Shown piece by piece: positions 38,812 to 47,273 of a DNA stretch of 64,000 nucleotides. The notes beneath the pieces were generated by a model that worked only from the letters and a program-made list of their open reading frames with translations, did no database searches and had not been told where the DNA came from. The stretch lies in contig NZ_JACHCZ010000002.1 in the NCBI RefSeq assembly GCF_014207255.1, forward strand, positions 248,001 through 312,000. Reading direction: 5' to 3'. Source of the DNA: Pseudomonas sp. JAI120 (GTDB taxonomy: Bacteria > Pseudomonadota > Gammaproteobacteria > Pseudomonadales > Pseudomonadaceae). Position 1 is the first letter of the stretch, and each line of letters opens with the position of its first letter. The position numbers and the translations under genes are program-made.

Positions 38812-39493
38812 CCGTTTCCTCAGCAACCTGCCGCGTTTCAATCGCCAGCAAGTGCGTGTGTTGCTGGTCGAGCGGCGGGTGACGGTGGATGGCGTGGCAG
38901 TCAGTGACCCTCATCATGAAGTGCGCGAATTCAGCCGCGTGTGTGTTGACGATGACGTGTTGCAGGCAGGCAAAGCGGCGCGCTATTTCATGCTGCACAA
39001 ACCTCAGGGCTGCGTCAGCGCCACCTCGGACCCGCAACACCCGACTGTCCTGGACCTGCTGGATGAGCCGGACAAAGGCGAGCTGCATATCGCCGGTCGC
39101 CTGGATTTCAACACCACCGGCCTGATGCTGATCACCAACGACGGCCAGTGGTCGCGGCGCCTGACGCAACCGCAGACCAAGCTGCCCAAGGTCTATCGGG
39201 TGGAGACCGAGCAGGACATCGGCCCCGCATACGCGGCAACCTTTGCGGCGGGCCTGTATTTCGCGTTTGAAGACCTGACGACGCAACCGGCCGAGCTGGA
39301 GCTGTTGGGGCCACGCCTGGCACGATTGAGCATCATCGAAGGCCGCTATCACCAGGTAAAGCGCATGTTCGGACACTTCAACAACAAAGTGATCGGCCTG
39401 CACCGTGAGCGAATGGGCCCATTGGGATTGGATGCGGCTCTGGCGCCGGGCGAGTACCGGGCGCTGTCCGAGGAAGAAATCCGACAAGTCTGA
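38801..39493 (+). CDS. RsuA/RluE-family pseudouridine synthase
   Basis: A 230-residue protein with an N-terminal S4-type RNA-binding domain (MRVDRFLSNLPRFNRQQVRV) and the catalytic motif GRLDFNTTGLMLITNDG (about 103-119) whose Asp attacks uridine. KGLLP-type RsuA features and length suggest 16S rRNA modification (U516 type), but RluE or RluB are possible. The start at 38801 is inside the end of the CWC gene. Confidence 0.88.
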   Translation: MRVDRFLSNLPRFNRQQVRVLLVERRVTVDGVAVSDPHHEVREFSRVCVDDDVLQAGKAARYFMLHKPQGCVSATSDPQHPTVLDLLDEPDKGELHIAGRLDFNTTGLMLITNDGQWSRRLTQPQTKLPKVYRVETEQDIGPAYAATFAAGLYFAFEDLTTQPAELELLGPRLARLSIIEGRYHQVKRMFGHFNNKVIGLHRERMGPLGLDAALAPGEYRALSEEEIRQV

Positions 39494-39797
39494 CGACCGT
39501 TCGGCCGGTGATGGCAAAAACCCATTTCTGCAACTTGCGACATCCCCGGTCTACTGCTTGAATCAAACCGTCAGCCAAATTATGACTGACGAGTCGCCTA
39601 TAACCTCCAAGAAACACCTTGCCCCGCCCGCGCTTGATCTACGGGCCTCCCAGGCAAACAGCCCGCCATAACAACACCCGTCGGCCAGCCGTCATCGGAC
39701 CGACATGGGCCCTCATCTTCCAGGCGTATGCCTACCTGTCATAAAGCTCGTGCAGAGTGATCTGCGCGCCCTACCCGCTTGCCAGGAGTCTTACGAC
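39494..39797. other. Intergenic region upstream of phaG
   Basis: About 300 bases between the pseudouridine synthase and phaG. A small dyad CGACCGTTCGGCCGGTG follows the upstream stop. The phaG promoter must be here but I cannot place it with confidence. Confidence 0.5.
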
Positions 39798-40682
39798 ATG
39801 AGGCCAGAAATCGCTGTGTTGGATATACAGGGTCAGTATCGGGTTTACACGGAGTTCTATCGCGCGGATGCTGCTGAAAAGACCATCATCCTGGTCAACG
39901 GCTCGATGGCCACTACGGCGTCCTTCGCCCAAACCGTGAAAAGCCTGTACCCGCAATTCAATGTGGTTTTGTACGACCAGCCCTACGCCGGTCGCTCCAA
40001 AATCCATAACCGTCATGAGCAAATGCTGACGAAGGAAGTCGAAGGCCAGATCCTCCTGGAGCTTATCGACCACTTCGCGGCAGAGCACGTGCTGTCCTTC
40101 TCCTGGGGCGGCGCCGCCACCCTGGTCGCCCTCGCCCACCGACCACGCCGTGTGGAAAAGGCGGTGATCAGCTCATTCTCGCCGGTGATCAACGCACCGA
40201 TGCGTGACTACCTCGAACGTGGCGTCGATTACCTCGGCAACCTCGACCGCGACCGCGTCGGCCACCTGATCAACAGCACCATCGGCAAACACCTGCCGTC
40301 GCTGTTCAAGCGATTCAACTACAAGCATGTGAGCAGCCTGGCCGAGCACGAATACGGGCAGATGCATTTTCACATCAGCCAGGTACTGCACAACGACCGC
40401 CTGTGCTACCTCAAGGCCGCGCGGCAGATCGACGTGCCGGTGCTGTTTTTGAACGGCGAATGGGACGAATACACCAGCGCCGAAGATGCCAGGCAGTTCG
40501 GGCAGTACGTGGCGAAGAGCAGCTTCAGCACCATCCAGGCGACGGGGCATTTCCTGGATATGGAGCACAAGGCGGCGTGCCGGGATAGCCGTGAGGCGGT
40601 GGTGGGCTTTTTGAAACCGGAACGGCAGGTCAGCCGATTGCGTTATCACCAGGGCCAGACACAGCATGCCTTTGCCATCTGA
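39798..40682 (+). CDS. phaG: PhaG, (R)-3-hydroxyacyl-ACP thioesterase/transacylase
   Basis: Links fatty-acid synthesis to medium-chain polyhydroxyalkanoate: it releases or transfers (R)-3-hydroxyacyl groups from ACP so they can become CoA esters for PhaC. The 294-residue alpha/beta hydrolase opens MRPEIAVLDIQGQYRVYTEF, the sequence I know from P. putida PhaG, has nucleophile motif SFSWGG (about 101-106), the INSTIGKHLPSLFKRFNY segment, and ends QGQTQHAFAI. It is also related to RhlA. The start was set at the ATG at 39798 with CAGGAG upstream. Confidence 0.93.
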   Translation: MRPEIAVLDIQGQYRVYTEFYRADAAEKTIILVNGSMATTASFAQTVKSLYPQFNVVLYDQPYAGRSKIHNRHEQMLTKEVEGQILLELIDHFAAEHVLSFSWGGAATLVALAHRPRRVEKAVISSFSPVINAPMRDYLERGVDYLGNLDRDRVGHLINSTIGKHLPSLFKRFNYKHVSSLAEHEYGQMHFHISQVLHNDRLCYLKAARQIDVPVLFLNGEWDEYTSAEDARQFGQYVAKSSFSTIQATGHFLDMEHKAACRDSREAVVGFLKPERQVSRLRYHQGQTQHAFAI

Positions 40683-40691
40683 AATACCGTG

Positions 40692-40801
40692 CAGGAGCGA
40701 GGGGGACGCCTAGTTCTTGCTCGCGAAGATCGCCAACGATGACGTGCGCGCCCTGGTAGAACGCGGCGCTCTTGAATTCTTCGCGAGCAAGCTCGCTCCT
40801 A
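40692..40801. repeat. REPIN-type palindromic repeat
   Basis: CAGGAGCGAG at 40692 pairs with CTCGCTCCTA at the end, with inner TTGCTCGCGAAGAT and TTCGCGAGCAA also inverted. This is a common P. fluorescens REP pair, placed 10 bases after phaG and before the tRNA genes. Confidence 0.85.
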
Positions 40802-40905
40802 CATCGGCTCGGTTCGTCGCCAGGGCAAGTGTCTGCAACTCGCACATTTTTCGAAGAAAAACTTCAAATCCAAGCGCACATCTGGTACAAAGTCAGCCGC
40901 TCTGA

Positions 40906-40960
40906 GCGGGTGTCGTATAATGGCATTACTCCAGCTTCCCAAGCTGGTAACGAGGGTTCT
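40906..40960 (+). pseudogene. Truncated tRNA-Gly (CCC anticodon), 3' part lost
   Basis: GCGGGTG acceptor 5' strand, a D arm (GTATAATGGCATTAC) and a full anticodon arm CCAGC-TTCCCAA-GCTGG with anticodon CCC are present. After GAGGGTTC the sequence departs: no T stem, no CACCCGC acceptor strand and no CCA follow. An intact tRNA-Gly(CCC) with a different body lies 41 bases further on. Confidence 0.75.
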
Positions 40961-41000
40961 TAATCGACCCTTGCCCTGGGTGCGTAAATAGCTTGACCAA

Positions 41001-41074
41001 GCGGGTATAGTTTAGTGGCAAAACGAAAGCTTCCCAAGCTTTAGTTGAGGGTTCGATTCCCTCTACCCGCTCCA
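41001..41074 (+). tRNA. tRNA-Gly (anticodon CCC)
   Basis: 74 bases with encoded CCA. Acceptor GCGGGTA pairs with TACCCGC; anticodon arm AAAGC-TTCCCAA-GCTTT gives CCC, reading GGG; T arm GAGGG-TTCGATT-CCCTC. It marks the left edge of a region with different content (arsenic genes, repeats). Confidence 0.95.
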
Positions 41075-41737
41075 ATCAGCAGCAGCAATTCCGGACCTTC
41101 TAGCCAATCTCGCTGCAACCGCCAAGCAAATCAAAACCAGTTCGCACCTCCCCCTCCCTCGTTGCCACCACAAGCCGAAAGACACGTGCGTAATCGATCC
41201 TGCGTTCTGTAACACTTGGATAACCCAAAGCCCGCTAGCGGCGATAGGCAACAGAACCAGAATCCCTCTCTGCGGCCGGAGCGATAATGATCGGATGTCT
41301 AGGGTACAGAACGTAGGAAAGCGCTGAGTAACCGACGCAAGCGGAGCGCGCAGGCTGGAACAGCCGAGGGCGTGAAGGATGGACGCCCGCAAGGGCCGAG
41401 ATACGGAGGGACGCGGGAACTCGATTCACGCCAGCCTGCCCGCGCACAGCGGCTCGCCAACTGAAGTAAGTCAGTTAGTCAGATCTTGCGGCCCGACTCA
41501 GTAGCGCCCCCGTCGTGCGGAGAACACAACATGCAAAGCAACTGCCCTCCTACAAGACTGCCAAAAGCCCCAAACCTCTCACAAGTTCTGGTATCTATTC
41601 AGCCGGGCTTTTGCTGCGAACGGAGCTCATTCCACGTAGCGGAGCCACAGATACGTCCGACCGGAAATCGCCTGTGCGACTGCAGAAATACGTGTTTGTA
41701 GGTCTTCATCGCTAGTGTTGATTTGCGTCGCAAGCGA
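41075..41737. other. Gene-free stretch downstream of tRNA-Gly
   Basis: About 660 bases. Only short open frames without recognisable protein features occur. A purine-rich GC-rich part near 41320-41420 (GCAAGCGGAGCGCGCAGG, CGCAAGGGCCGAGATACGG) resembles structured repeat DNA more than coding sequence. No integrase or copy of the tRNA 3' end was found here. Confidence 0.55.
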
Positions 41738-42811
41738 TCAGGCTTCGCTTGTAAGATAGCTTTGGACTTGGTTGACTACATCTCGAGCTGTGCGGGTTAC
41801 TCCGATCAATGTAGCGGAGGCAAGCCCCGTCCAATCGCCGTAGCCCACCAGCCACAGATTTGGTGAAGCAACACTCCGGTTTTCATTCACGGCGACTTTA
41901 CCGTCATCGTCAACGATACCCAGGTTGCCCAGGTGGTCGAGCGCGGGAGAAAATCCAGTACACCAGATGACGGCATCAATCTTCGACTCGGCCCCCGATG
42001 GCCACACAACACCCGTTGAGGTGAAGTGCGTGAATGGCCGTACCGCGTTCAGCACGCCGCGTTCGCGAGCTTCCTTTACCGGTGGCACCATCACAATGTC
42101 TCCCAGTCCTCCAACGGGCTGCTGAGGCTCCGTCCCATCTTGTTGCGCCCTCAATCTAGCAGTGGCCCGCTGGAACAGGACGCGGCCATCGACCTCATCT
42201 TGAAGATACTTTGGCGCTTGCTGAGTCACCCAAGTTGCGTGAGCTACCTTCGAAACTTCGGCGTAAATCTGGGCACCTGAGTTACCACCGCCAACGACCA
42301 GCACTGTCTTCCCCTCGAACTCACGCGGCCCAACATAATGGGCGGAATGGATCTGCTGCCCCTCGAAAAGCTCCTGTCGTGGGTAGGTTGGAATAACCGG
42401 ACTGCTCCACGTGCCTGTTGCACTGATGACTGATTTGGCATCCCAGTAAGTATCCCCAGAGAAAACGCGCAACCCGCCTTCGATGTTTTCGACACGGGTC
42501 ACCCGCGTGGAGCGGACAATGGGAAAGTCATATCTGCGCTCATACTGAGTCAGATAGTCGACCACATCGTCCCTCCCAGGAGTACTTTCGGAGACAGCTG
42601 GCATAGGCCAGCCGGCGATGGAGCTCCAAGCAGACGGCGAGAATAGTCGGAGAGAATCCCATCCATGCCGCCAGGCTCCTCCCGGTGCAGACTCGGCGTC
42701 GAGTAATACGTAGGAAAGGCCTGTACGCCTCAAAAAATAGGCGACGGTGAGCGCGGATTGGCCACCGCCAATGACCACGACATCAAATTTCGAATTTTGA
42801 TTCACCACCAT
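41738..42811 (-). CDS. arsO: ArsO, flavin monooxygenase of arsenic operons
   Basis: A 357-residue flavoprotein with FAD motif [20 protein letters not shown] (about 12-31), an NADPH motif [14 protein letters not shown] (about 171-184) and the [13 protein letters not shown] stretch near the C-terminus. Such monooxygenase-like proteins are regular members of Pseudomonas ars operons; their reaction on arsenic compounds is not settled. GGAGGA abuts the ATG, so translation could begin at the next GTG codons. It is the last gene of the arsR-arsH-arsC-arsO set. Confidence 0.8.
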   Translation of the reverse strand: MVVNQNSKFDVVVIGGGQSALTVAYFLRRTGLSYVLLDAESAPGGAWRHGWDSLRLFSPSAWSSIAGWPMPAVSESTPGRDDVVDYLTQYERRYDFPIVRSTRVTRVENIEGGLRVFSGDTYWDAKSVISATGTWSSPVIPTYPRQELFEGQQIHSAHYVGPREFEGKTVLVVGGGNSGAQIYAEVSKVAHATWVTQQAPKYLQDEVDGRVLFQRATARLRAQQDGTEPQQPVGGLGDIVMVPPVKEARERGVLNAVRPFTHFTSTGVVWPSGAESKIDAVIWCTGFSPALDHLGNLGIVDDDGKVAVNENRSVASPNLWLVGYGDWTGLASATLIGVTRTARDVVNQVQSYLTSEA

Positions 42812-42840
42812 TCCTCCAGGCCAATCTGCTTCACATCGCT

Positions 42841-43263
42841 TTAAACCCTGCGGCCACTCTTATCAATGACGACTTGTCCGTCTTCTTTGACAAAGCTGCC
42901 GCGCTGCTCTTGCGGCAGAAGGTCGAGGACGGCCTCTGAAGGACGACACAAGCGTGTCCCCAAGGGCGTCACGACAATGGGGCGATTAATCAGGATGGGG
43001 TAAGTCATCATGGCATCGATGAGTTGGTCATCCGTAAGTGACGTATCGCCCAGTCCCAGCTCCTCGTAAGGCGTGCCTTTGATGCGAAGGAGGGCACGTA
43101 CCTCGATACCCATATCCTTGATCAACCTGACAAGCGTGGTGCGGTCAGGTGGGGTCTGCAGGTACTCGATAACAGTCGGCTCTTCTCCGCTGTTGCGGAT
43201 CAGTTCCAAGGTGTTGCGAGAGGTGCCACATTGCGGGTTGTGATAGATCGTGATCTGACTCAT
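42841..43263 (-). CDS. arsC: Arsenate reductase, glutaredoxin-linked ArsC
   Basis: Reduces arsenate to arsenite using glutathione and glutaredoxin. The 140-residue product has the catalytic Cys12 in [14 protein letters not shown] and the arginine-containing segments [18 protein letters not shown] (about 93-110). It belongs to the same family as plasmid R773 ArsC. GAGGAAA lies upstream of the ATG. In most operons an arsenite pump follows or precedes; none is seen here. Confidence 0.93.
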   Translation of the reverse strand: MSQITIYHNPQCGTSRNTLELIRNSGEEPTVIEYLQTPPDRTTLVRLIKDMGIEVRALLRIKGTPYEELGLGDTSLTDDQLIDAMMTYPILINRPIVVTPLGTRLCRPSEAVLDLLPQEQRGSFVKEDGQVVIDKSGRRV

Positions 43264-43283
43264 AGGGTTTCCTCGCGGTGACG

Positions 43284-43997
43284 TTAAATGGAGCGCTGGT
43301 TGACGCGATTGGACAGCTCTTCAGCGGACTCTTTACGCTCGGAGTAGCGATCAACCAAGTAGTCCTGGCGATCCCGCAACAGCAGCGTGAACTTCATTAG
43401 CTCTTCCATCACGTCCACCAGTCGGTCGTAGTACGAGGACGGCTTCATACGGCCTACCTCGTCGAACTCGGTGAACGCCTTGGCCACCGAAGATTGGTTT
43501 GGGATGGTGAACATGCGCATCCACCGACCCAATACGCGCAGCTGATTGACCACGTTGAAAGATTGCGAGCCGCCGCAGACCTGCATTACTGCAAGGGTCT
43601 TTCCTTGCGTAGGTCGAACAGCCCCAATCGCCAGCGGAACCCAGTCGATCTGGGCCTTGAAAACGGCGCTCATGGAGCCGTGGCGCTCAGGAGAGCACCA
43701 CACCTGTCCTTCAGACCATTGCATGAGTTCGCGCAACTCCACGACCTTGGCATGTGTATCCGGAGCATCGTCCGGCAGCGGCAAACCCGAGGGATCGAAG
43801 ATTTTGGTTTCGGCGCCAAACTCCTCCAACAAGCGGGCTGCTTCCTGAGTCACCAAACGGCTGAAAGAGCGCTCTCGCGTCGATCCGTACAAAAGCAGAA
43901 TTCGAGGCTTATGGAGTGACGGTGTACGCGGCTCCAATTGCTCCAAGGAGGGAACGTCGATCAGGTCGGCGTGTACGTTCGGCAATGTGTCTTGCAT
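43284..43997 (-). CDS. arsH: ArsH, NADPH-dependent FMN reductase / organoarsenical oxidase
   Basis: A 237-residue flavodoxin-fold protein with the FMN-binding phosphate loop [12 protein letters not shown] (about 37-48), [18 protein letters not shown] (about 91-108) and the [20 protein letters not shown] segment. ArsH oxidises trivalent methylated and aromatic arsenicals in Pseudomonas. The start is set at the ATG at 43995-43997, with AGGAG six bases upstream. Confidence 0.94.
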   Translation of the reverse strand: MQDTLPNVHADLIDVPSLEQLEPRTPSLHKPRILLLYGSTRERSFSRLVTQEAARLLEEFGAETKIFDPSGLPLPDDAPDTHAKVVELRELMQWSEGQVWCSPERHGSMSAVFKAQIDWVPLAIGAVRPTQGKTLAVMQVCGGSQSFNVVNQLRVLGRWMRMFTIPNQSSVAKAFTEFDEVGRMKPSSYYDRLVDVMEELMKFTLLLRDRQDYLVDRYSERKESAEELSNRVNQRSI

Positions 43998-44151
43998 GAA
44001 AACTCCTACAGGTGCGCCTAGCTGGCACAACCTCGATTGTTCCTCAAAGCGAACCGATATGGCTCAGTTCGGCCCTGAGGGTTAGTGCTGATGGTTTTCA
44101 GCTGCAGCGATTGCGGCAATCAGCATCTGAATAACCCGCTTTGGAAGTGAA

Positions 44152-44508
44152 TCAACTGCACTCGGCCTGATTGATGGGACGTTCGTTCATGCCACACAGG
44201 CGCTTGGTCTCGACTTCCAACCACTGTTGATTGGCATCGCCTACGTCTTTTAAAACTGCCGCCACCCAGCTAGGCAAATCGGGACGCAGTCGGTAGTACA
44301 CCCACTGCCCCTGGCGACGATCCATCAGCAAACCGGCTGAACGGAGCAGCGCCAAGTGACGAGAAATTTTGGGTTGGTTCAACTCAAGAGCCGCTGTCAG
44401 TTCGCAAACACATAACTCACCTTCACTCACGACGAGCAGCGTTATTTTGATCCGTGTGTCGTCAGCCAGACACTTGAATAGCGTGGAGGGGTTCATAGGC
44501 TCGGTCAT
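44152..44508 (-). CDS. arsR: ArsR arsenic-responsive repressor
   Basis: A 118-residue winged-helix repressor. The arsenite-binding motif ELCVCELTAALELNQPKIS (about 32-50) carries the Cys pair of classical ArsR proteins, followed by the recognition helix SRHLALLRSAGLL. The start could be the ATG at 44506-44508 (MTEP) or four codons later (MNPS); a longer upstream frame has no family match. It presumably represses arsH-arsC-arsO and perhaps the divergent arsN2 from the site at 44586-44628. Confidence 0.88.
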   Translation of the reverse strand: MTEPMNPSTLFKCLADDTRIKITLLVVSEGELCVCELTAALELNQPKISRHLALLRSAGLLMDRRQGQWVYYRLRPDLPSWVAAVLKDVGDANQQWLEVETKRLCGMNERPINQAECS

Positions 44509-44585
44509 AGACTTCCAAAGTTGGCAGCGCAGACGAAAAGCACTTTGATAGCAAGGCTGATGGTTGATCTCGGAACATATGGATA

Positions 44586-44628
44586 ACCGAATATACGGCT
44601 TGGCGAATATTCGGTAAAGCGAATATGG
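44586..44628. promoter_or_regulatory. Candidate ArsR operator with repeated CGAATAT
   Basis: CGAATAT occurs at about 44588, 44604 and 44620, and the middle copy is a palindrome GCGAATATTCGG. This lies between divergent arsR and arsN2, as expected for an ArsR binding site. The match is by pattern only. Confidence 0.55.
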
Positions 44629-44701
44629 TGGTTGCGTCTCTCTGCTAGGCCGCCATAGTCTGATCACGGGGTATCAAGGAGTTGAGGAGATGGAGAGTGA
44701 A

Positions 44702-45157
44702 ATGATGATCCAGGCAACGAAAATTGCCGGAGGCCAATGGCAGCGTTTTCGCACTGCATTGAAATCCGCCGATCTTCCCGTAGACGATATTGACCTTCCA
44801 GGCCGAACCTTTTTTGAGTTCACAAGGGACGGTAGGAGTGTCGGATGGGGAGGATTTGAAACGCATGGAACAGATGGACTGCTGCGCTCCATGGTCGTAG
44901 AGCCGGCATACAGATCGAAAGGGGTTGGGGTCGCAGTGCTTCGAGTCATTGAAGCAATAGCTGCCGAGCAGGGAATCGCTCGATTTCATTTGCTGACAAC
45001 GACTGCGTCAGGCTTTTTTGAACTGCAGGGCTATGCAGTAAATCAACGAGGTTCCGCGCCGCCTCTGATTTCTCAGACGGAGCAGTTCAGGGGGCTTTGC
45101 CCTGGCTCGGCTTGCTACATGTGCAAGGCGTTAACTGGGCGGCGAGAAGATAGCTGA
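44702..45157 (+). CDS. arsN2: ArsN2-like N-acetyltransferase (GNAT)
   Basis: A GNAT acetyltransferase of about 151 residues with acetyl-CoA loop VEPAYRSKGVGVAVLR (about 67-82) and a C-terminal FRGLCPGSACYMCKAL, the ending I know from ArsN2-type proteins of arsenic operons. Related ArsN1 proteins acetylate arsinothricin. GAGGAG directly abuts the first ATG at 44690, so the ATG at 44702 (or 44705) is preferred. It is divergent from arsR across the operator-like repeats. Confidence 0.75.
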   Translation: MMIQATKIAGGQWQRFRTALKSADLPVDDIDLPGRTFFEFTRDGRSVGWGGFETHGTDGLLRSMVVEPAYRSKGVGVAVLRVIEAIAAEQGIARFHLLTTTASGFFELQGYAVNQRGSAPPLISQTEQFRGLCPGSACYMCKALTGRREDS

Positions 45158-45707
45158 TCACCGTGTTGATGGCTTTTAGCCTCGATGCCGTCTAGGTTAC
45201 GCGTTCCGTGTCCCACCCGGCACCTTTGTTCATCCATGCTGGGTCATGACCTGAACATCAGTTATCTCTTGTTCAGCGTTCCGGGTGACGAGCATGCTTT
45301 TCAACCTGTGCGAACCCTAAATCATGTGAACGAACTCAGTGCTGCGACCTTGGTCAGGCAAGCGAATAGTAAGGTGATACCAGTGAGTTCTGAGCACTCG
45401 TGACACGCTATGCCAATGCGCAAGGCCTTCACCAAAAATGCCAGGAACGCCGATTAGGTCTGAGTCTTGTGTTCTGAACATCAGACGCCTCAGTTTTTAT
45501 GGGGCGATTTGGCAGGCCGGTTGGTAATTCAAACTAGTAAGTACCTCGTCCAATACGCACAACATCGACGCTTCCGATGGTTTCGTAGGCAATGCCCGAA
45601 ATTTCAATATCCCTCTTGCACTCAAAAACATGTACAAATAATAAATTATGTACAAGTATCAGGCCCAAGCATTGGCATCGCGCCTCGCACGCTCAAGGAG
45701 CCTGGTC
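45158..45707. other. Gene-poor stretch between arsN2 and a DUF3833-type lipoprotein gene
   Basis: About 550 bases. One 72-codon frame (45185-45403) has no recognisable features. The right part holds the first copy of a diverged direct repeat (45519-45622). I see no complete gene or transposase remnant that I can name. Confidence 0.5.
45519..45622 (+). repeat. Diverged direct repeat, left copy
   Basis: Shares CGTCCAA, GCGCACAAC (with a change), TCTGAT/TCCGAT and GTAGGCAATGCC with 47051-47150 in the same order over about 95 bases. The two copies bracket the DUF3833, DUF6482 and DUF6124-like genes. Similar sequence is a recurrent intergenic element in Pseudomonas as I recall; this was not checked. 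Confidence 0.6.
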
Positions 45708-46232
45708 ATGACGCGTCTATGGGTTTCACTATTGCTGGCATTGAGTGTGAGCAGTTGCGCGAACGTGGGTGTCAACCACTACGCCGACCAGCAACCGAAA
45801 CTGGACCTGGAGCGCTTCTTCAGTAAACCCGTGAAAGCCTGGGGCATCTTCCAGAAGCGTTCGGGGGAAGTGGCCAAGCGCTTTGAGGTCGATATTGCCA
45901 GCCGGCGCGAGGGCAACGCGTTGATTCTGGACGAGCGTTTCTTGTACAGCGATGGCACGCGCCAGCAACGGGTGTGGACACTGACGCCGGACGGCCCAGG
46001 GCGCTGGCGCGGACGAGCCGGGGATGTGGTGGGCGAGGCGATCGGCGAAGTGGCGGGTAATGCGCTGCGTTGGCGCTACCGGCTCAATCTGCCGGTGGAT
46101 GGTTCGGTGTACGAAGTCAGCTTTGACGATTGGATGTACCTGATGGACGAGGACACCTTGATCAACCGCTCGAGCATGTCCAAGTTCGGTGTCGAGTGGG
46201 GTCAGGTCACGCTGTTCTTTCGTCGCCAATGA
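45708..46232 (+). CDS. DUF3833-family lipoprotein
   Basis: A 174-residue predicted lipoprotein: signal sequence MTRLWVSLLLALSVSSCANVG with lipobox and Cys17, then a lipocalin-like beta protein with KPVKAWGIFQKRSGEVAKRF and FDDWMYLMDEDTLINRSSMS, motifs typical of DUF3833. These proteins are of unknown function. The ATG at 45708 has AGGAG seven bases upstream; earlier in-frame starts lack one. Confidence 0.85.
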   Translation: MTRLWVSLLLALSVSSCANVGVNHYADQQPKLDLERFFSKPVKAWGIFQKRSGEVAKRFEVDIASRREGNALILDERFLYSDGTRQQRVWTLTPDGPGRWRGRAGDVVGEAIGEVAGNALRWRYRLNLPVDGSVYEVSFDDWMYLMDEDTLINRSSMSKFGVEWGQVTLFFRRQ

Positions 46233-46251
46233 GTCCGAGCGAGGGTCAATC

Positions 46252-46557
46252 ATGAATATGCAAATGCTGGCCGAGCTGGCCGGGAAAGGCGAAATACGTG
46301 AGCTGGAGTTGCTGTCCCTGGAGGGCGGTTTCTATATCGCTCGCGTCAGGCTGGAGCACGTCGAGGCAACGTTACTGGACGATCACGGCAAGCCGCTGCG
46401 CATCGGGTCCACCACGCATTTACGCGACCTGTTGCAACGGGTTCCGCCGTTTCCTTGCGTACTGGTGCAACACTGCGTTCACGATGAAATGTGCGGCACG
46501 CGTGAAGGGCCTATCGGTGCGTTGCGCATTCCGTTTTCGCTGGCGGCGACACTGTAA
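46252..46557 (+). CDS. DUF6482-family small protein
   Basis: A 101-residue protein starting MNMQMLAELAGKG, with ELELLSLEGGFYIARVRLE and HCVHDEMCGTREG. These stretches recall the DUF6482 family found in Pseudomonas, whose function is unknown. It has two cysteines and several histidines in the C-terminal part. It follows the DUF3833 gene by 19 bases, probably cotranscribed. Confidence 0.75.
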   Translation: MNMQMLAELAGKGEIRELELLSLEGGFYIARVRLEHVEATLLDDHGKPLRIGSTTHLRDLLQRVPPFPCVLVQHCVHDEMCGTREGPIGALRIPFSLAATL

Positions 46558-46625
46558 ATTCTGGCTCCCCTCCCCCGTGGTATGGGCGGCCTGGGAAGGC
46601 AAGCCGTTTACACCGTACGGATGGC

Positions 46626-46865
46626 CTACGCGACTCGGTCCACACGGTCCTGAACAGCCTCGACCAGCAGCAGGCCCAGTTCAATCATCTGCTGAATGGC
46701 CAGGGCCAGATAGCGCTGTTGAGAGGGCAGGCTTTCGACGAACTCGTGGGTCATGGCACCTGCACCGGCGATGGTTTCGTAGGCGTTGGCGAGCAGCGCT
46801 TGAGTGTCGATTTCGGGACGGACGCTGAACAGTTTTACGGATGGATTGCATGAGCCAGTACACAT
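46626..46865 (-). CDS. DUF6124/DUF3077-like short protein
   Basis: A 79-residue protein whose main part (FSVRPEIDTQALLANAYETI, and FVESLPSQQRYLALAIQQMI) matches the C-terminal half of the DUF6124/DUF3077 family, abundant and repeated in fluorescent Pseudomonas. The usual N-terminal 40 residues are absent, but the ATG has GAGGA upstream, so it may be an intact short form rather than a fragment. Function unknown. Confidence 0.65.
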   Translation of the reverse strand: MCTGSCNPSVKLFSVRPEIDTQALLANAYETIAGAGAMTHEFVESLPSQQRYLALAIQQMIELGLLLVEAVQDRVDRVA

Positions 46866-47273
46866 CTGTTGATCCTCGTTAGGGACCGCATACCAGAGCT
46901 ACTAAACAATGGGTGGCGGCTGTACGCAGGTTAGTAGACCGGCGAATCAACGAAACCGGCGCGCCCGAAGACGCCCTGCGTGCAGCCACCATAAGAGCAG
47001 CTGTACGCCGTTGATCGTATCGGGCTACTAAACCCGACCGCTGATGGGCAGCGGCTGACGAACCTTAAAGAGGTCGTCCAAGGCGCACAACTCGAACGAG
47101 TCTGATCGTTGTGTAGGCAATGCCGCAAGGTTCAGACCCATGCTCGAAGCGTGAAGAAATCGAAGCTTTTGGCAACAAATAGCCGCTGAAGAACGTTTGA
47201 ATTCAACCTGCCACTCACATCATTGTCCATGGCCCCACCCCACCAGAACTGCATACGCAGGTTTGATCATGAC
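46866..47273. other. Intergenic region with the right copy of the direct repeat
   Basis: About 400 bases holding the second repeat copy (47051-47150) and the upstream region of the DUF6124-like gene. No other gene is evident. Confidence 0.5.
47051..47150 (+). repeat. Diverged direct repeat, right copy
   Basis: Partner of 45519-45622, in the same orientation; contains GGTCGTCCAAGGCGCACAAC and TGTGTAGGCAATGCCGCAAG. Roughly 1.5 kb of small Pseudomonas-specific genes lies between the copies. Confidence 0.6.

Noticed and set aside
37273..38841. Long minus-strand frame opposite the carboxylase 3' end and CWC gene
   Set aside because: It runs across two well-supported genes and has no recognisable domain.
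40692..40801. Possible small RNA downstream of phaG
   Set aside because: The inverted repeats match the REP/REPIN pattern common in this group and no promoter or T-rich terminator is evident.
41063..41447. Short minus-strand frames just after the tRNA
   Set aside because: They overlap the tRNA 3' end or a GC-rich repeat-like region and show no protein features.
41075..47273. Complete genomic island with att sites and integrase
   Set aside because: No integrase, transposase or repeat of the tRNA 3' end was found in this stretch, so only the accessory nature of the content is claimed.
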